64,000 bases of DNA from Arcuatula senhousia (Eukaryota; Mollusca; Bivalvia; Mytilida; Mytilidae): positions 56,802,203 through 56,866,202 of the forward strand of contig OZ020313.1 of assembly GCA_963971305.1 (NCBI GenBank), read 5' to 3'. The position numbers and the translations under genes are program-made. Below the pieces are notes generated by a model that saw only the letters and a program-made list of their open reading frames with translations, had not been told where the DNA came from and did not search any database. Shown piece after piece: positions 33,206 to 44,202 of this stretch (positions are counted from its first letter, which is position 1; the number at the start of each line of letters is the position of its first letter).

Positions 33206-35010
33206 TTGTAAAGTAACCATTTAATATCTAAATGAATTTTGTAATGTTTCATTACTTTTTTTGAAAGTTTTATTGAAATATTTTGTTTGTAATATCATGA
33301 ATATATATACATTTTATTTTCTACAAATAAAAAGTTTTGACCACGATGCACACATGATTGACTACTATGACTTTTGATTCTTTTGTAATTGAAATATTAA
33401 ATCATCTTAACATCATATTTGTCAGTGATGTTACTAGCATCGCTAACATTTTGCAGAATATTTACTGGCACATTCACATCATTTGAGTTTAATCAATTAA
33501 TCAATTTTAACAAGATTAGTCAATGATTCATTGATAGACAATGTGTTATCTTATAGAAAAGGACTGTACAATATCATATCTCTAAGTAGATTCTGCTTAA
33601 TATTGAAAACAATGTTGGTAACATCTATGACAATTATAAGTGTAACATCACTGACAGAATGTCAGTTATGAAACCGACCGAAATATTAATAGCTTTTGAT
33701 GCTTTATGTGTGCAATAGTTGTGTTTTTTCTTCTTTTCTAATATTCTTAAAAAAACATAAACATACATGTAAACATATATTTCATGTACTGCTAAGTGCC
33801 TAAGAGTAAAGTTTTTTAAGAAAAATGCTTTATAAGTGTTGTAATTATTATTGTTTTAGGGATATGTCCCCAAGTCCTTTCGACACAAAAAATAATAGAC
33901 CGACACAAAAAATAATAGACCGTGATTTATGCAGGTAAACAGACGGTTAGGCAACCCCTGTAGATGTCTCACTTAGCCGTTATTGCAGGACAAACTCGAT
34001 TCACTAAGACTTGAGGACCGCAGGTGCCTCACTAACATTCTTCTACAAGGTGGTTGAGTAGATTGACTCCAGAAAGAGAATAGTGACTTAAGATTGGACA
34101 ATATTATTGTAAAAAACTTTTGGTGTCCTTAATTGACAATGTAGACAATTTTTAGACATTGTAAAAAAATATCATTTTAAAATCATTTTTCGTAACACAC
34201 TTAACAAAAATTGCATTTATTATCGTCAATACAGTACATTATTGCTTAAAACGGTATCAAGCTTTATTGAATATCTTTTTAATGTTCACCTACTTGACTG
34301 AATTTTTTGAATTACCAGATCCAAAATTCAAATCATCAAATTTGAATTTAACAGCAAATTGTGCTTTTAAAGTAACAATAGGCAATTAATAGGACTAACA
34401 AATGCAGAAAAATAAAAGTGCTCATAAACTTGTTCATTGCTCTTATATAAATCTAATGTTAATTTTCACTCATTCAAACAAAAGCTGTTGGTAAAGAACA
34501 AAAGATGGAGGAGCAGCTGTTAATGTCCTGCACCAGGGCATGTGTGTGCAAAGTTTCACCAACCTTTGACTAAATGTCCTGTACCATGTGTGTTCAAAGT
34601 TTCATCAACCTTGGACTGTTTTAGATAGTAAAATTTTATCTTTGACAGCAGATATCACCATTGCTGGTAAAGACATTCTTGTATCTTGCTCTGCCCTGCA
34701 TGTGTGACGAAAATCACATTTTTATGGTAATAAAGAGAAAACTAAATGTAAAACAATGGTACCTTATACTTTTGACATTTTTTGATAAACCAGAGTATCC
34801 ATTACATCTTCAGTGTGGTTCAATAATTTGTTCCCAAACAGTGTCTTGTTGAACAAATCTTTTTGTACATTGCATCTCTGATGAGTCTAAACAGACAGCT
34901 GTATCAATATGGACAGAGGTTACTTAGTTTTATGTATGTCTGATGCTTGGTTGTAATTTTTGAATTTGATATAACACAGTAATAAAGGTGTAAAGACAAG
35001 AGAATAAAGA

Positions 35011-35732
35011 AACAGTCCAACATTGATTGTAGTTTTGATTTCTAACATCCATAATGGTTAGGGCTGGTGGCAGAGTTTTAGTTTCCCGAGTTTAGCCCGC
35101 TTTGCCATCATCACTTTTCATCAAAGTTTTAATTCGAAGATGTCAAAACCCTATGGTTCTTCTTACCCCAGACATAGGTCTTTGTTATAATTTGTGTTCA
35201 TGTTTGAAAGTTTTTTCTTTGAACTTCTATGCTCTCCTTATTCATATAGTGTTTATCGGTTTCAATCTTTGGATGGGAATTGTTCTTTTTGCGCCATAGT
35301 ACATATTTGTAAAGGTATCCATTGAACCACATATACCGGTAGCTTATTTGTGCCAACTTTCCTGTAAACTGATGTCTCTAACATTTTATTTACACCCAAC
35401 ATGGAAAATACCAATGCAATTATTAAGCCCAAAAAGTTATTCTGTAAAAATACCCGCTTGTTAAATTAATCATTACTGAGTAAAACAGCATAAAAGTTTA
35501 TAAATACTTAAGCTACACAGTGAGATAGATTTTAAGAAAGTCCAACAAATGCTCACAGCAAATTCATAAAATCAGTCATTGATAATTGAGGTTGGAGTCT
35601 AGTAAAGGAAAGCCTGTCATATTTTATTGAAATGTAGCATAATTCATATAAATTTTTATTGACCGTTAATGTAAATGGTGCAATTGGAATAATAAATTAT
35701 TGGTGCAAATGATAGACTGGAACAATTCAGTT
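35011..35732. other. No gene recognised
   Basis: AT-rich spacer; the frames are short and without motifs. Confidence 0.4.
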
Positions 35733-36098
35733 ATGGGGCGTCCCGTAAAGGGCCTGGGTGGCGAATAGGCCCGCAGCAGAGCCTAGCTTGCCGTAAGAGG
35801 CAACTAAGCGTCTTGGGATTCTGACGTCAGGTCAGTGCTCAGCCCATAGAGCGACCAAGTGTGTACCCTAGGTGGCTGAATAGGGTGGCCCTCATCTGCC
35901 GGGGTTGTCAGGTCTATAATACGGAAACCCTGACTGCCGACCATAGTGGGTCAAAGTGTGTGGAGAGTGCCATGCTTCATGCAAATAAAAGACCCCTTTG
36001 TGGACCGCCAAGTAGTGCACCACATAGGCTAAATTTTCCATTCCTACCCACCTCAACCCTTTTTCTGTGGTTCTTCAAAATTTACAGTTCCTTCGTTT

Positions 36099-36769
36099 TA
36101 GGGGTGTAAGGCACGGACCATTTGATTTTCTGGGGGGGGGGGGGGCCTGGGATTTTACCTTGAGCTGGGAAATTTTTTTCGCCTGCTTTGCGGGCCAGAT
36201 TATTTTTTTCACACACATATTAAGCAAGGAAATTTTGTTGGCAAGATTATTTTTTTTTCAATTGGCAAGATTGAAACCAGATTATTTTTTTCAACCTAGG
36301 TGCTGGCCAGATTATTTTTTTTTTACAAAAATCAGGGCCGGGAATTTTTTTTTCAAAAAAATCCCAGGCCGCCCCCCAGAAAATCAAATGGTCCGTGCCT
36401 AACGATACCACTTTCTCACGATCCAATACACATCACCCTTCTTGACCTACGATCCGATCCATATCAGGATACTGAACTTTGCTAATTTCAATTTAAAAAT
36501 CCCATGTTCTACCAATTAAAGCAATGAAATGCTATTGTAAATATTCAGGATAAGTATCATTTTAAAGTTTAACTCAGTTCTTTTCATTTATAAAAGGGTT
36601 TCAGTCACAAAATTTGTTGTTGTAAGACAAAAAACGATAAACTTCGGGGGAATTGCACACTAACATTAAGAATAGCATCGGAATCATCAAGTTGATGGCG
36701 ATCTGATACCAGTATCGTGGGACAAAATATCGTGATTCCGATGCATCGCGATGTATCGTTACACCCCTA
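36099..36769. mobile_element. hAT-like MITE with nested insertion
   Basis: Ends are taggggtgtaacgatac at the left (interrupted after taggggtgtaa) and its inverse, cgttacaccccta, at the right. The flanking 8-mers cttcgttt (36,091-36,098) and ctttgttt (36,770-36,777) differ at one base, which fits the 8-bp target duplication of hAT elements. A 36,601-36,813 minus-strand frame is accidental. Confidence 0.75.
36110..36399. mobile_element. PIF/Harbinger-like MITE, copy 2
   Basis: Same terminal inverted repeat (ggcacggaccatttgatttt) and internal gccagattattttttt repeats as 30,572-30,831. TAA flanks it at 36,107-36,109 and 36,400-36,402. It has inserted into the terminal inverted repeat of the hAT-like MITE. 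Confidence 0.85.
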
Positions 36770-37349
36770 CTTTGTTTTCCATCCCAACCCCATATTTCAT
36801 TTATCATCATCATTTCATGTTCATTTTATCATCCTTTTCATGATCATCGCCTGTAAATAACCTATATAGCGTTGCATGGGCGTAAAACACCAACTCACTC
36901 ACTCACTAACTTGTGGGGCAAACAGATATCTCCCCATTGGGTAGAGTACCTCTGATGAGACTTAATGGACAAAATATGTGTTGGGTGTAGCAAAATTTAT
37001 TGTCTGGAACTTTGGTGTTGTTTTGACCTCTAAAATCAATCAGCATTCATGGCACAATGTTCAAAAAGACTGAAACATATGATTACAAAGTAAGAAACAA
37101 GAAGTGATAAACATTATTTATTGCAGATCTTTGTATGATAGTTTCTGACTAAAAAATTATTTTAATTGATATTTTAAAATAATTTCATTAAAAATTGACT
37201 GCAAAACAAAATAAATTGGAATAGAAAATATTCTTCAATAAAAGTTTGTTGTTGTCACAATGGTAATTAACTTATAACTCCTAAAACTTTTACTATTAAA
37301 GATGAATTTGACTGTGTATGAAGAAAAGGTTTAGATGTGTTCAAAGTTT

Positions 37350-37930
37350 TATTAAATTCTGTTCAGCAGTTTCAGAGGAGAAGATTAAAAAAAAAATTGT
37401 ATACAGAGGACAGACGATGAGGGACGTCAAGTGATGGCAATAGCTCGGTCCAGGTGAACTGGAAAAATATTATAAACAAGGAAATGTGTCAAGATGACAC
37501 TGATGCCCCGCTGGTAAATAAAATAAAACTGTTATTTTTACAAAATTTTCTTAGTCCAAGGGCCGTAATTTAGGTCAAAATCAGTGGACCGGAACAAAAC
37601 TTATACTTGACCTGTAACTCATCATGGTAGACTCACATACCAAAAATCTTATGAATATATGCAAGGATGTCGAAAAAAATGCGGAAAACTGTTATTTTTA
37701 CAAAATTTGCTAAGTCCAAGGGCCGTAATTTAGGTCAAAATCAGTGAAGCGCAACGAAACTCAAACTTGACCTGTAACTCATCATGGTAGACTCGCATAC
37801 CAAAAATCTTTTGAGTATATGCAAGGATGTCGAAAAAAGTGCGGAAAACTAAATTGTGACGGACGGAAGGACGGGACGAACAGACCGAAAAACTTTATGC
37901 CATAAACTTTGTTGGAGGGGCATAAAAAGT
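37350..37930. repeat. Dispersed repeats with a two-unit 160-bp internal duplication
   Basis: 37,350-37,460 resembles the right end of 26,942-27,470. 37,470-37,927 starts near gatgccccgct and ends near ggaggggcat, an inverted pair. Inside, ctgttatttttacaaaattt recurs at 37,530 and 37,690 as the start of two ~160-bp copies. A gacggacggaaggacgggac tract follows. No ORF. Confidence 0.6.
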
Positions 37931-38208
37931 AAGAATAAAGAAGTTATAAGCATAATTTATTAGAGATTTTAGATGATCATTACCGGTATATAAAGAAACT
38001 TATATTTCATCTGATGATTTTTTTAATCATCTCATTGAAGGATAATTGAAATAGAAAATATGTATTAGTAGTTGTTTATTGTTATCCTAAATTAAACTCT
38101 TGAAACTTTCACTATTAAAATTGAATTTGACTGTTTACAATGTTTATAAAGTATAAAGGAAAGGTTTGCTTTGCTGTTGAATGTCATTCCGATTCTTTTT
38201 CCTTCTAG

Positions 38209-38297
38209 TTAAACAACAAAGGAGCCGACGTATATGATGCTGGAGTCCTCTACATTGGGCAGCAGGTGAACTCTCCACATTGAAGGTGCAAATACCA
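38209..38297 (-). CDS. Unidentified host gene, last coding exon
   Basis: Minus-strand acceptor ctttatttcag precedes 38,297. The exon reads VFAPSMWRVHLLPNVEDSSI and ends SFVV, with TAA at 38,209-38,211. Its first two bases complete a codon begun by the single T left at the end of the previous exon, so phases agree. The joined four exons give 182 residues of C-terminus. No family was recognised with confidence. Confidence 0.8.
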
Positions 38298-39114
38298 CTG
38301 AAATAAAGTATAAAATGGATATTTTAAGACCTAGAGGCTTCCCGATGTCAATCAATTACTGGTCTCATTGAAGGCTGCTGGCAGTTCTCCATTGTGGTTT
38401 TTCTAAATCACTGTTGGTTATTTAAGCTGTGTTGTGTACACTTATTCCATATCTCATTATTTTCATGGTAATCAAATGATATGTCATTTTTTAGGAAAAC
38501 AAAATTTCCTCTATCAAGAAATCAAGATAAAATTGTTATGGTTACAATAAGGAACTTAACTCCTATATGATTTGACTCTTTAACTTGAACCACATACTTA
38601 AAAAAAAGAATATTTTTTTCGTTTTTCTATACATGTTTACCATTTTGGTAAATTAAGCCATATCGTGCGTGTTGCCTCTTGGTCTACGGCAGCTTTCAGA
38701 TCATCAAATAAATATTTTATGGATGTTGTTTTATCTGCATGTATACCACATAGATCTTAGACATTTGTAACTGTTACATTTTATTGTCATTTTATGTTTA
38801 AAATTCTTATTTTGAAAGTATGAATGATAAACATCATGTAGCAGCTTGAATGGATTTAGCATTGAATCAAGAACCCTAAAAGGGAAAATTTTTTTGAGAG
38901 GGGTTAATTTTATGTCAATTTCATGTCATTGGATGATTGGTTTTTTGCGAAAATAAAACCATGCGTTAATTGGTTTTCAGATAAATTGTCAATAAAAGAT
39001 CAGATATTTCCTAAAAATTAAACCTTGCAAAACTTATTTTAAAAATTCAAATCCAGCAAATTATTCCCCTTTTTCAGTACATTGATTTCACTGTACAGTT
39101 TCTCTTACAATATA
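38298..39114. other. Intronic sequence with one dispersed repeat
   Basis: 38,341-38,450 is a relative of 7,331-7,480 (inverted) and 41,335-41,470 (same orientation). Otherwise no feature was recognised. Confidence 0.4.
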
Positions 39115-40215
39115 CAGTCAGGGACCAACTTGTACAAGTCAGATGTACAAGTCAGATTAAACAAACTAGAGTTATCTTCTCTTTATTTTTCAATCTGACT
39201 TCTACGAGTAGATTATACTTTATTACATAGATGCATATGAAATACCGATTTTTCCCAGTGAAATAAAATCTGGTTAATTCACAGTGTGAAATAACAAAAA
39301 TATTTTCACTCTTGCGTCCTTTCCGGTCAATCTCAATTATGACGTCGTGAATTGTATTGCGTTGTCGGCATGACTCCTGCGGTCTAAATTAATACGCCAT
39401 TCAAATAAATTTATTGAAAACTATTAAATAGCGACATTTTATCTAAGTAATAAATACGATAATCAATAAGGTCTCATGAATAACCAAAATATGATCACTC
39501 GTGCTGGAACGCACTGAGATTTAACTCGTTCGCGGAACAAGTTCCGCGCACTCGTATAAATCTGTGTGCGTTCACCGACTCGTGATTATATTTTGATTAT
39601 TCACTCGACCCAATTAATTATCCTATAAAGAATGTCTTTTTATCAAATTCTCTTATCTAGAGATATTCTGTATGGTTAAATTCTTTGTCTATACACTAAG
39701 AGCTATCTATTAATCTTACAAAGTAGTCATGGGTTTGTAATTTAGATTTTTGTTTTTAATATCATTCCTACTTGTACAAGTCAGAATCAAAATTTTAATG
39801 CCCTCCTTTGGCATGAAATTTCTCTACCTTGGCAGTCGTGAACACCAAGGTCTATAGTTATGCTTAAATCATTAAATAACAATTATTTATCTAGTATAAT
39901 CCACATTGGTGTTCAAAACCGTGGATGTAAATGACAGACTTAGAAAATTATCTATGAAATACTTTGATGATGATTTAAACTTTACAGTCAATCTGTTTCC
40001 TATTTGCTCATGATTCTTTCATCCTAAATGAAGGATGTCAAAGATACAATTTGAATAAGGTTTATTGGTTTTGAGAAATGTTATTTCAAAAACAATGATT
40101 ATTTGAAAAAAATTGATAGAAACAATTCTTTCTCTAACAAGTATGAAACAATAAATAGAATCTTACTGGTACAAGTAAGATCTATTCTGACTTGTACAAG
40201 TTGGTCCCCTGACTG
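39115..40215. mobile_element. 1.1-kb TIR element in an intron
   Basis: The left end is cagtcagggaccaacttgta and the right end is its near-perfect inverse (taca-agttggtcccctgactg), with about 29 paired bases. Flanks read ata at each side, a possible 3-bp target duplication. No transposase ORF is present. The right end is 16 bp from the donor of the exon at 40,232-40,361. A palindrome (39,478-39,602) lies inside. Confidence 0.75.
39478..39602. repeat. 125-bp near-perfect palindrome, apex cgcggaac-aa-gttccgcg
   Basis: Arms gaataaccaaaatatgatca and its inverse ending tgattattc pair through to the apex at 39,540 with few mismatches. A tgacgtcg (CRE-like) lies about 130 bp upstream. It is the third palindrome of this design in the window. 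Confidence 0.8.
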
Positions 40216-40231
40216 ATATACTTGTACTTAC

Positions 40232-40361
40232 AGAAATCTCCTTCGCTCAGCTCGGTATGAAGAGGTGTACACACAGACATACAATGGTGTACTGACTGGA
40301 TCCCTATTTTTCTGGTACCTTTAACCATCTGGACAAACACTGCTTGGTAAAAACCACCAAA
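40232..40361 (-). CDS. Unidentified host gene, penultimate exon
   Basis: Acceptor ctttatcag and donor gtaagtac (minus strand) bound 130 bases. The exon reads FGGFYQAVFVQMVKGTRKIG, then IQSVHHCMSVCTPLHTELSE, then GDF, with one base left over (phase 1). The preceding exon ends in phase 0 and the following one opens with two bases of a split codon. The conserved look, borders and phases make this a real exon. Confidence 0.85.
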
Positions 40362-40861
40362 CTGATAAAGATTAAATTATAATTTTCATTTTTGTACATG
40401 TTTTAATGGATAAGAAATAGGCAGTTTATAGGTATTATTCAAATTTTATTGGTGTTCGATAGAAGCTGAACTCTTTCGTTAACTTTCATAAGAGAAAAAT
40501 CAAATTAAAAGTATGGTACATGTTGTTCAAACTAGTCTGGGGTTTTCTCTTGCATGTTATTCACAAAATGGGGATTAATGAGTAATAGGTCAGATATGTC
40601 AAAGTTTTGTCAGACATTCAGACATATAGGAAAACCTCCCTTTTTCTAATCTGACATTGGGTCAGACACTCTAAACTTTCTTTTCCCTTGACAATAACAA
40701 CAGGGGTACATGCGGTAGGCAATTTATATGAAATGTGAATTTGAATTTACTGATCTGAGATTTTAATGTATTTACATACAAAATTGTTTCTAACTCTACT
40801 TCGAATGGAGGCAATATAAAAATGGTGGAAAATTGATAAAAAGTGTTTGATTTTAACTCAC

Positions 40862-40997
40862 AACTTCTGTGTGCTGTGACTTTGGTCCATCCACAAACAC
40901 AAGCTTTTCTAATGCCACTTCTGACTGGGGAGATACAAACGGTGGTCGTGGAAACAGCTTCCTCATCACCTGGCTACTGACCATGTTCTTAGTCGCC
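40862..40997 (-). CDS. Unidentified host gene, antepenultimate exon
   Basis: Acceptor tttgtag and donor gtgagt bound 136 bases. The first G completes a Trp codon split with the exon at 52,082-52,275. The exon then reads ATKNMVSSQVMRKLFPRPPF, VSPQSEVALEKLVFVDGPKS, QHTEV. The upstream intron is about 11.1 kb, of which 9.55 kb is the BEL element; without it the intron would be about 1.5 kb. Confidence 0.85.
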
Positions 40998-41149
40998 CTA
41001 CAAATCATAACAAGTTTATTAAAGAAAGAGGAAATTAGATAATTTTGACAGAAAATCCTCATTGTGGCCATAAAATTATAAATTTATCTATTTAATGTCA
41101 ACTTTTGTCGATTGAGTTTTACAGTGTGTTTTATATGTAGCTTTGTGCA

Positions 41150-41760
41150 AGCTTATCAATAGGGGGAAGGTTGGATCCAAAAAACTAGATTAACCCCGCC
41201 ACATTTTATATGTGCCTGTCCTAAGCCAGGAAACTTTGCCAAAGCCTTTGTTTGTCCTTGTCATTCTAAGTTTACTGTTTTATGTCAAACATTGAGTCTT
41301 TCGTTGATGATTTAGGGATTGGTTTTGAAACTTTTGTATTGTATTATAAGTCTTGGGCCAATGCAAGACGGTAAGCAGTGACCCATGGTCATGTTGAAGA
41401 CTGCTGGCTGTTTTCCGTTGTGATTTTTTGAATTGCTGTTTGTTTATGTTTGTTGTGTCACGTACACTTATTCCACATCTCAATATCTTATATTTGTTTT
41501 ATATACAATGTAGTATATATATAATTTTGAAAAGTGTAATGTATTTTCCTTTTAAATTTAAAATCTTTATTTAAAGTCTTCATATAATTGATTTTCACTT
41601 GATGTACAAAATGTATTGTTTATTTGTCTGTATTTCTATATTTAATGTATTTGTTTTGCTATATTTTATATGATGTAAAGCGCCTTAGAGTAATTGTTTA
41701 TATAAGGCGCTATACAAATGTTTCATTATTATATTATTATATTATTTATTAATTCATATA
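41150..41760 (+). repeat. LINE/SINE 3' tail with (ATT)n
   Basis: Contains accccgccacattttatatg and gcctgtcctaagccaggaa, then a terminal hairpin-like agcgccttagag...ataaggcgct pair at 41,680-41,712 and an att-rich tail to about 41,757. Similar ends are typical of mollusc retroposons. Minus-strand frames here are accidental. Confidence 0.6.
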
Positions 41761-41879
41761 AATCATTGAACTACAAATATTTCAAAATGGTCATGTTCAA
41801 AGTTGGCCTCAAGTTTTCTTTTAAGGATTAAATAAAAATCTAAACAATTTCTGGGACCTACATCTAACTGATGATACAC

Positions 41880-42300
41880 TGATAAGAGTAAGACAAATCT
41901 CTAGAGTAAACATTTTACGGAAGACACCATGTGCTAATAGATAAATATGATTACTTTCTCTTGGATGATGGCAGATGTTGGTTTGTCTTAGGGTTTTGTT
42001 TGGTCTTCCTTTATCAGATTTAACATGCTAAATTGATCATTGGCAGCGTGACGGATGTGCTATTGCAAGTAGGAGCTGCTTACTTCTGGTGCACCTGAGT
42101 TTACTCTCATTATGACTTGAGTACGTGTTGTTGATTGTGATTCAGTTGTTGTTCCATTTTGTGTTTATTCATGCAGTTCTAAATCGTGTTTACTGGTTTA
42201 GTCTTTGCTCTTTCAGACTCTTGGCATTTGGATGCCCAATTTTTACCTCTTCTTTGGTATACATGTACATGTACATTACTCATAAAGTGAAAGACTGCTC
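41880..42300 (+). pseudogene. RT C-terminus remnant and 3'UTR of the dispersed family
   Basis: Reads hfTEDTMC*-type decayed sequence related to KFYGRHHxLIDKY (around 41,905-41,960), followed by a 3'UTR with gctgcttacttctggtgcac and actgctc-rich sequence near 42,290. It is 5'-truncated and broken. Confidence 0.55.
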
Positions 42301-42497
42301 AGAATTTTAATTCATATTTTTCAAATTACTTTTTTCCTTGATATGTCCATGATTATTTCACATATATTTATTCCACATCTCATCATGTTGTTCGAAAATG
42401 ATTAATGACAATGATATCAAAACTATATATTAACATAGTTATGTGCTGGGGTCTCATGTTCATTTACTCTATATCCTTTCATAAATTATATATAGAT

Positions 42498-43433
42498 TGT
42501 AAAGGTAGACATTATGTTTTAAACTTTTGTAATTTTATTTTCCGGAATTTTTGTTCATTTCCGGGATCGATCTATATTTAGTCACTCCTTGAATTGCGCC
42601 AGAAAATTATGCAGCAACAAAATATTGTTTGTTACAACTTATTGCGATAAATAGGCCCAAAGCGGTATGTATTCTTAGTATTTTTATGTCAATAGTATTT
42701 TTGTACATCGATGCGATCATTTTCAATCTTCGTTTGGTTATATTTAAGGATTTAACTTGTAATTTTACAGTGCAAACAGGTGAATTTTGTATGTTGTTTA
42801 TTTCATTGACAATTCGATATTTAAATGCTTCTTATTGTTCCTTTATGATTAATTGATACATTCCTAGCTTGAATATTTTATATTTTACTATTTCAAAACT
42901 TATTTTGCAACTTTGTACACATTTTGATCATCTTTCAATCGTGTTACTATTTTTAAACATACACGTAAAGGGCGATAATTATAATTGTAAATCATCAAGA
43001 GGCTCCTGGTTGTTTTTTGATATATTGTTCCAAATGAAACTTTTGATATTTAGTGAATGATTAGATGTTTTAATGCTTGAATTTGATGTTTGCTTATAAT
43101 ATTCATTGATGTTTATGTGTATAAATATGTTTGCGAATTTATTAAAGTCAAATGTTAGGTTTATATTGCCAAATTATGTCTATGTGAATTCATGCGAAAC
43201 TTATGTACGTTTTTCTTTTATTTACAGTTTTGACGTAGATGTTAACGTAGATGTTAGTAGATGCGATGTTACATTGATGTATGTGTTTACCAATATGGAT
43301 TAACGTAGATTTGCGTGCGAACATTGATGTACAACTGTATAAGAACTTAACCAATAAAACATCTTCAGTGCTACCTTTGGGTTTATTACTACTTATATGC
43401 GCCTCCCACGGTGGTTCCACCACTGCCGTGATA
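42498..43433 (+). repeat. 5' LTR of the BEL/Pao element
   Basis: 936 bp. It carries tataaat-like sequence near 43,120 and a polyadenylation signal aataaa at 43,353-43,358, followed about 30 bases later by T-rich sequence. A ggtggttccacc hairpin lies near the 3' edge. Short open frames inside are LTR sequence, not genes. Confidence 0.95.
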
Positions 43434-43500
43434 GTCAAAACGCTAGTGACTTTTATTATTTCTGTGTTTTGAAGTTTACGAAACGTTCCCATATTCATAT

Positions 43501-44202
43501 ATGAGTGAAAACAGATTGCGAAAGTTTATTCAAAGTGAATACTGTACTGTGCGGAACAATCTGACTTATACACCTGTGCTGCTAAGTGACAGTAAGGGTA
43601 AATACCTTAAAAGAGTTTCATCAGACAGAAACTTGAAATTTTATTGCAAGTCTGGTAAAGATTCCTCTGATATTCTGCAATGGTGCAAGAACAATGTGTA
43701 TAAACTGATTCGAGAATTTCAACGTGTTCACATATATTTATGGATTGGAACCTGTGATTTCACCAAGAAGGACGGACATTTCATCTGTAAGAATGAGAAC
43801 AATCCTTTAAGAAAAATTAAAGAAAACTTGTGCGAAATAAAGGACAGATTTTCAAGCGAAAATGTGCGAATAACTTTTCTACACGTTCCGTATTATTCCA
43901 TTAGTATTTGGAATAAACAGAAAGGACATCCAAATCCGGATCAGTTCAAGAACGATGAATTCGAATTAAATGAACTAGTAGATTCTGTTAATTCCTACAT
44001 AGACAGACTCAACGAAGAACTTGGAACATCAGAAAGTCCAAAGTTTAACTTGAACATTTTGCGTAGCCGCAAACCGAAAGAATCAAAGCAAAGGTATTCA
44101 TTGAACTTGAAACTTTTACCAGATGGAATTCATCCAGGACAATTACTGTCAAAGGCGTGGTTGATTTCTATTATCAAGAGAATAAACGTAGACTGTGATT
44201 AG
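43501..44202 (+). CDS. SGNH/GDSL hydrolase-like ORF upstream of gag in the BEL element
   Basis: 233 residues, starting 67 bases after the 5'LTR and in a different frame from gag-pol. The motif order fits an SGNH fold. Block I is LLSDSKG with nucleophile candidate S31. A block II glycine is at G52 (CKSGKDSSDIL). Block III is LWIGTCD (G83-C85-D86) with Cys where the oxyanion Asn normally stands. Block V is LLPDGIHPG with D208 and H211 of the Ser-Asp-His triad. Length is usual for the fold; no signal peptide or membrane helix is seen. SGNH-like esterase domains are known in CR1-type LINE ORF1 proteins and in Ngaro/DIRS-type elements. I know of no established example in BEL/Pao. Its role (membrane, lipid or RNP handling) is open. 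A noncatalytic binding role is possible given N to C. Confidence 0.7.
   Translation: MSENRLRKFIQSEYCTVRNNLTYTPVLLSDSKGKYLKRVSSDRNLKFYCKSGKDSSDILQWCKNNVYKLIREFQRVHIYLWIGTCDFTKKDGHFICKNENNPLRKIKENLCEIKDRFSSENVRITFLHVPYYSISIWNKQKGHPNPDQFKNDEFELNELVDSVNSYIDRLNEELGTSESPKFNLNILRSRKPKESKQRYSLNLKLLPDGIHPGQLLSKAWLISIIKRINVDCD

Larger units (their letters stand above)
31455..35010 (+). repeat. Segmental duplication copy B (pairs with 1-7,330)
   Basis: Same order as copy A from atggtactatgtattat (31,459) onward. Insertions private to B are the foldback element at 31,619-31,969 and the CR1-like fragment at about 32,438-33,205. The remainder is non-coding as far as I can see. A CTGATGAG-containing stretch at 34,878 is shared with 6,833. 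Confidence 0.85.
35733..36910 (+). repeat. Mollusc SINE-like repeat, interrupted by nested MITEs
   Basis: GC-richer than its surroundings. It contains ccgtaagaggcaactaagcg near the left and gggcgtaaaacaccaactca followed by a (CACT)n tail at the right (36,880-36,908). That end pattern is familiar from mollusc SINE-like repeats. A box-A-like tggcgaataggc lies at about 35,760; no convincing B box was seen. The continuous element is split by 36,099-36,769. Confidence 0.6.

Noticed and set aside
42629..43303. Small ORFs in the 5' LTR, repeated at 51,246-51,920
   Set aside because: Identical copies arise because both LTRs are identical; there are no motifs and the region is regulatory.
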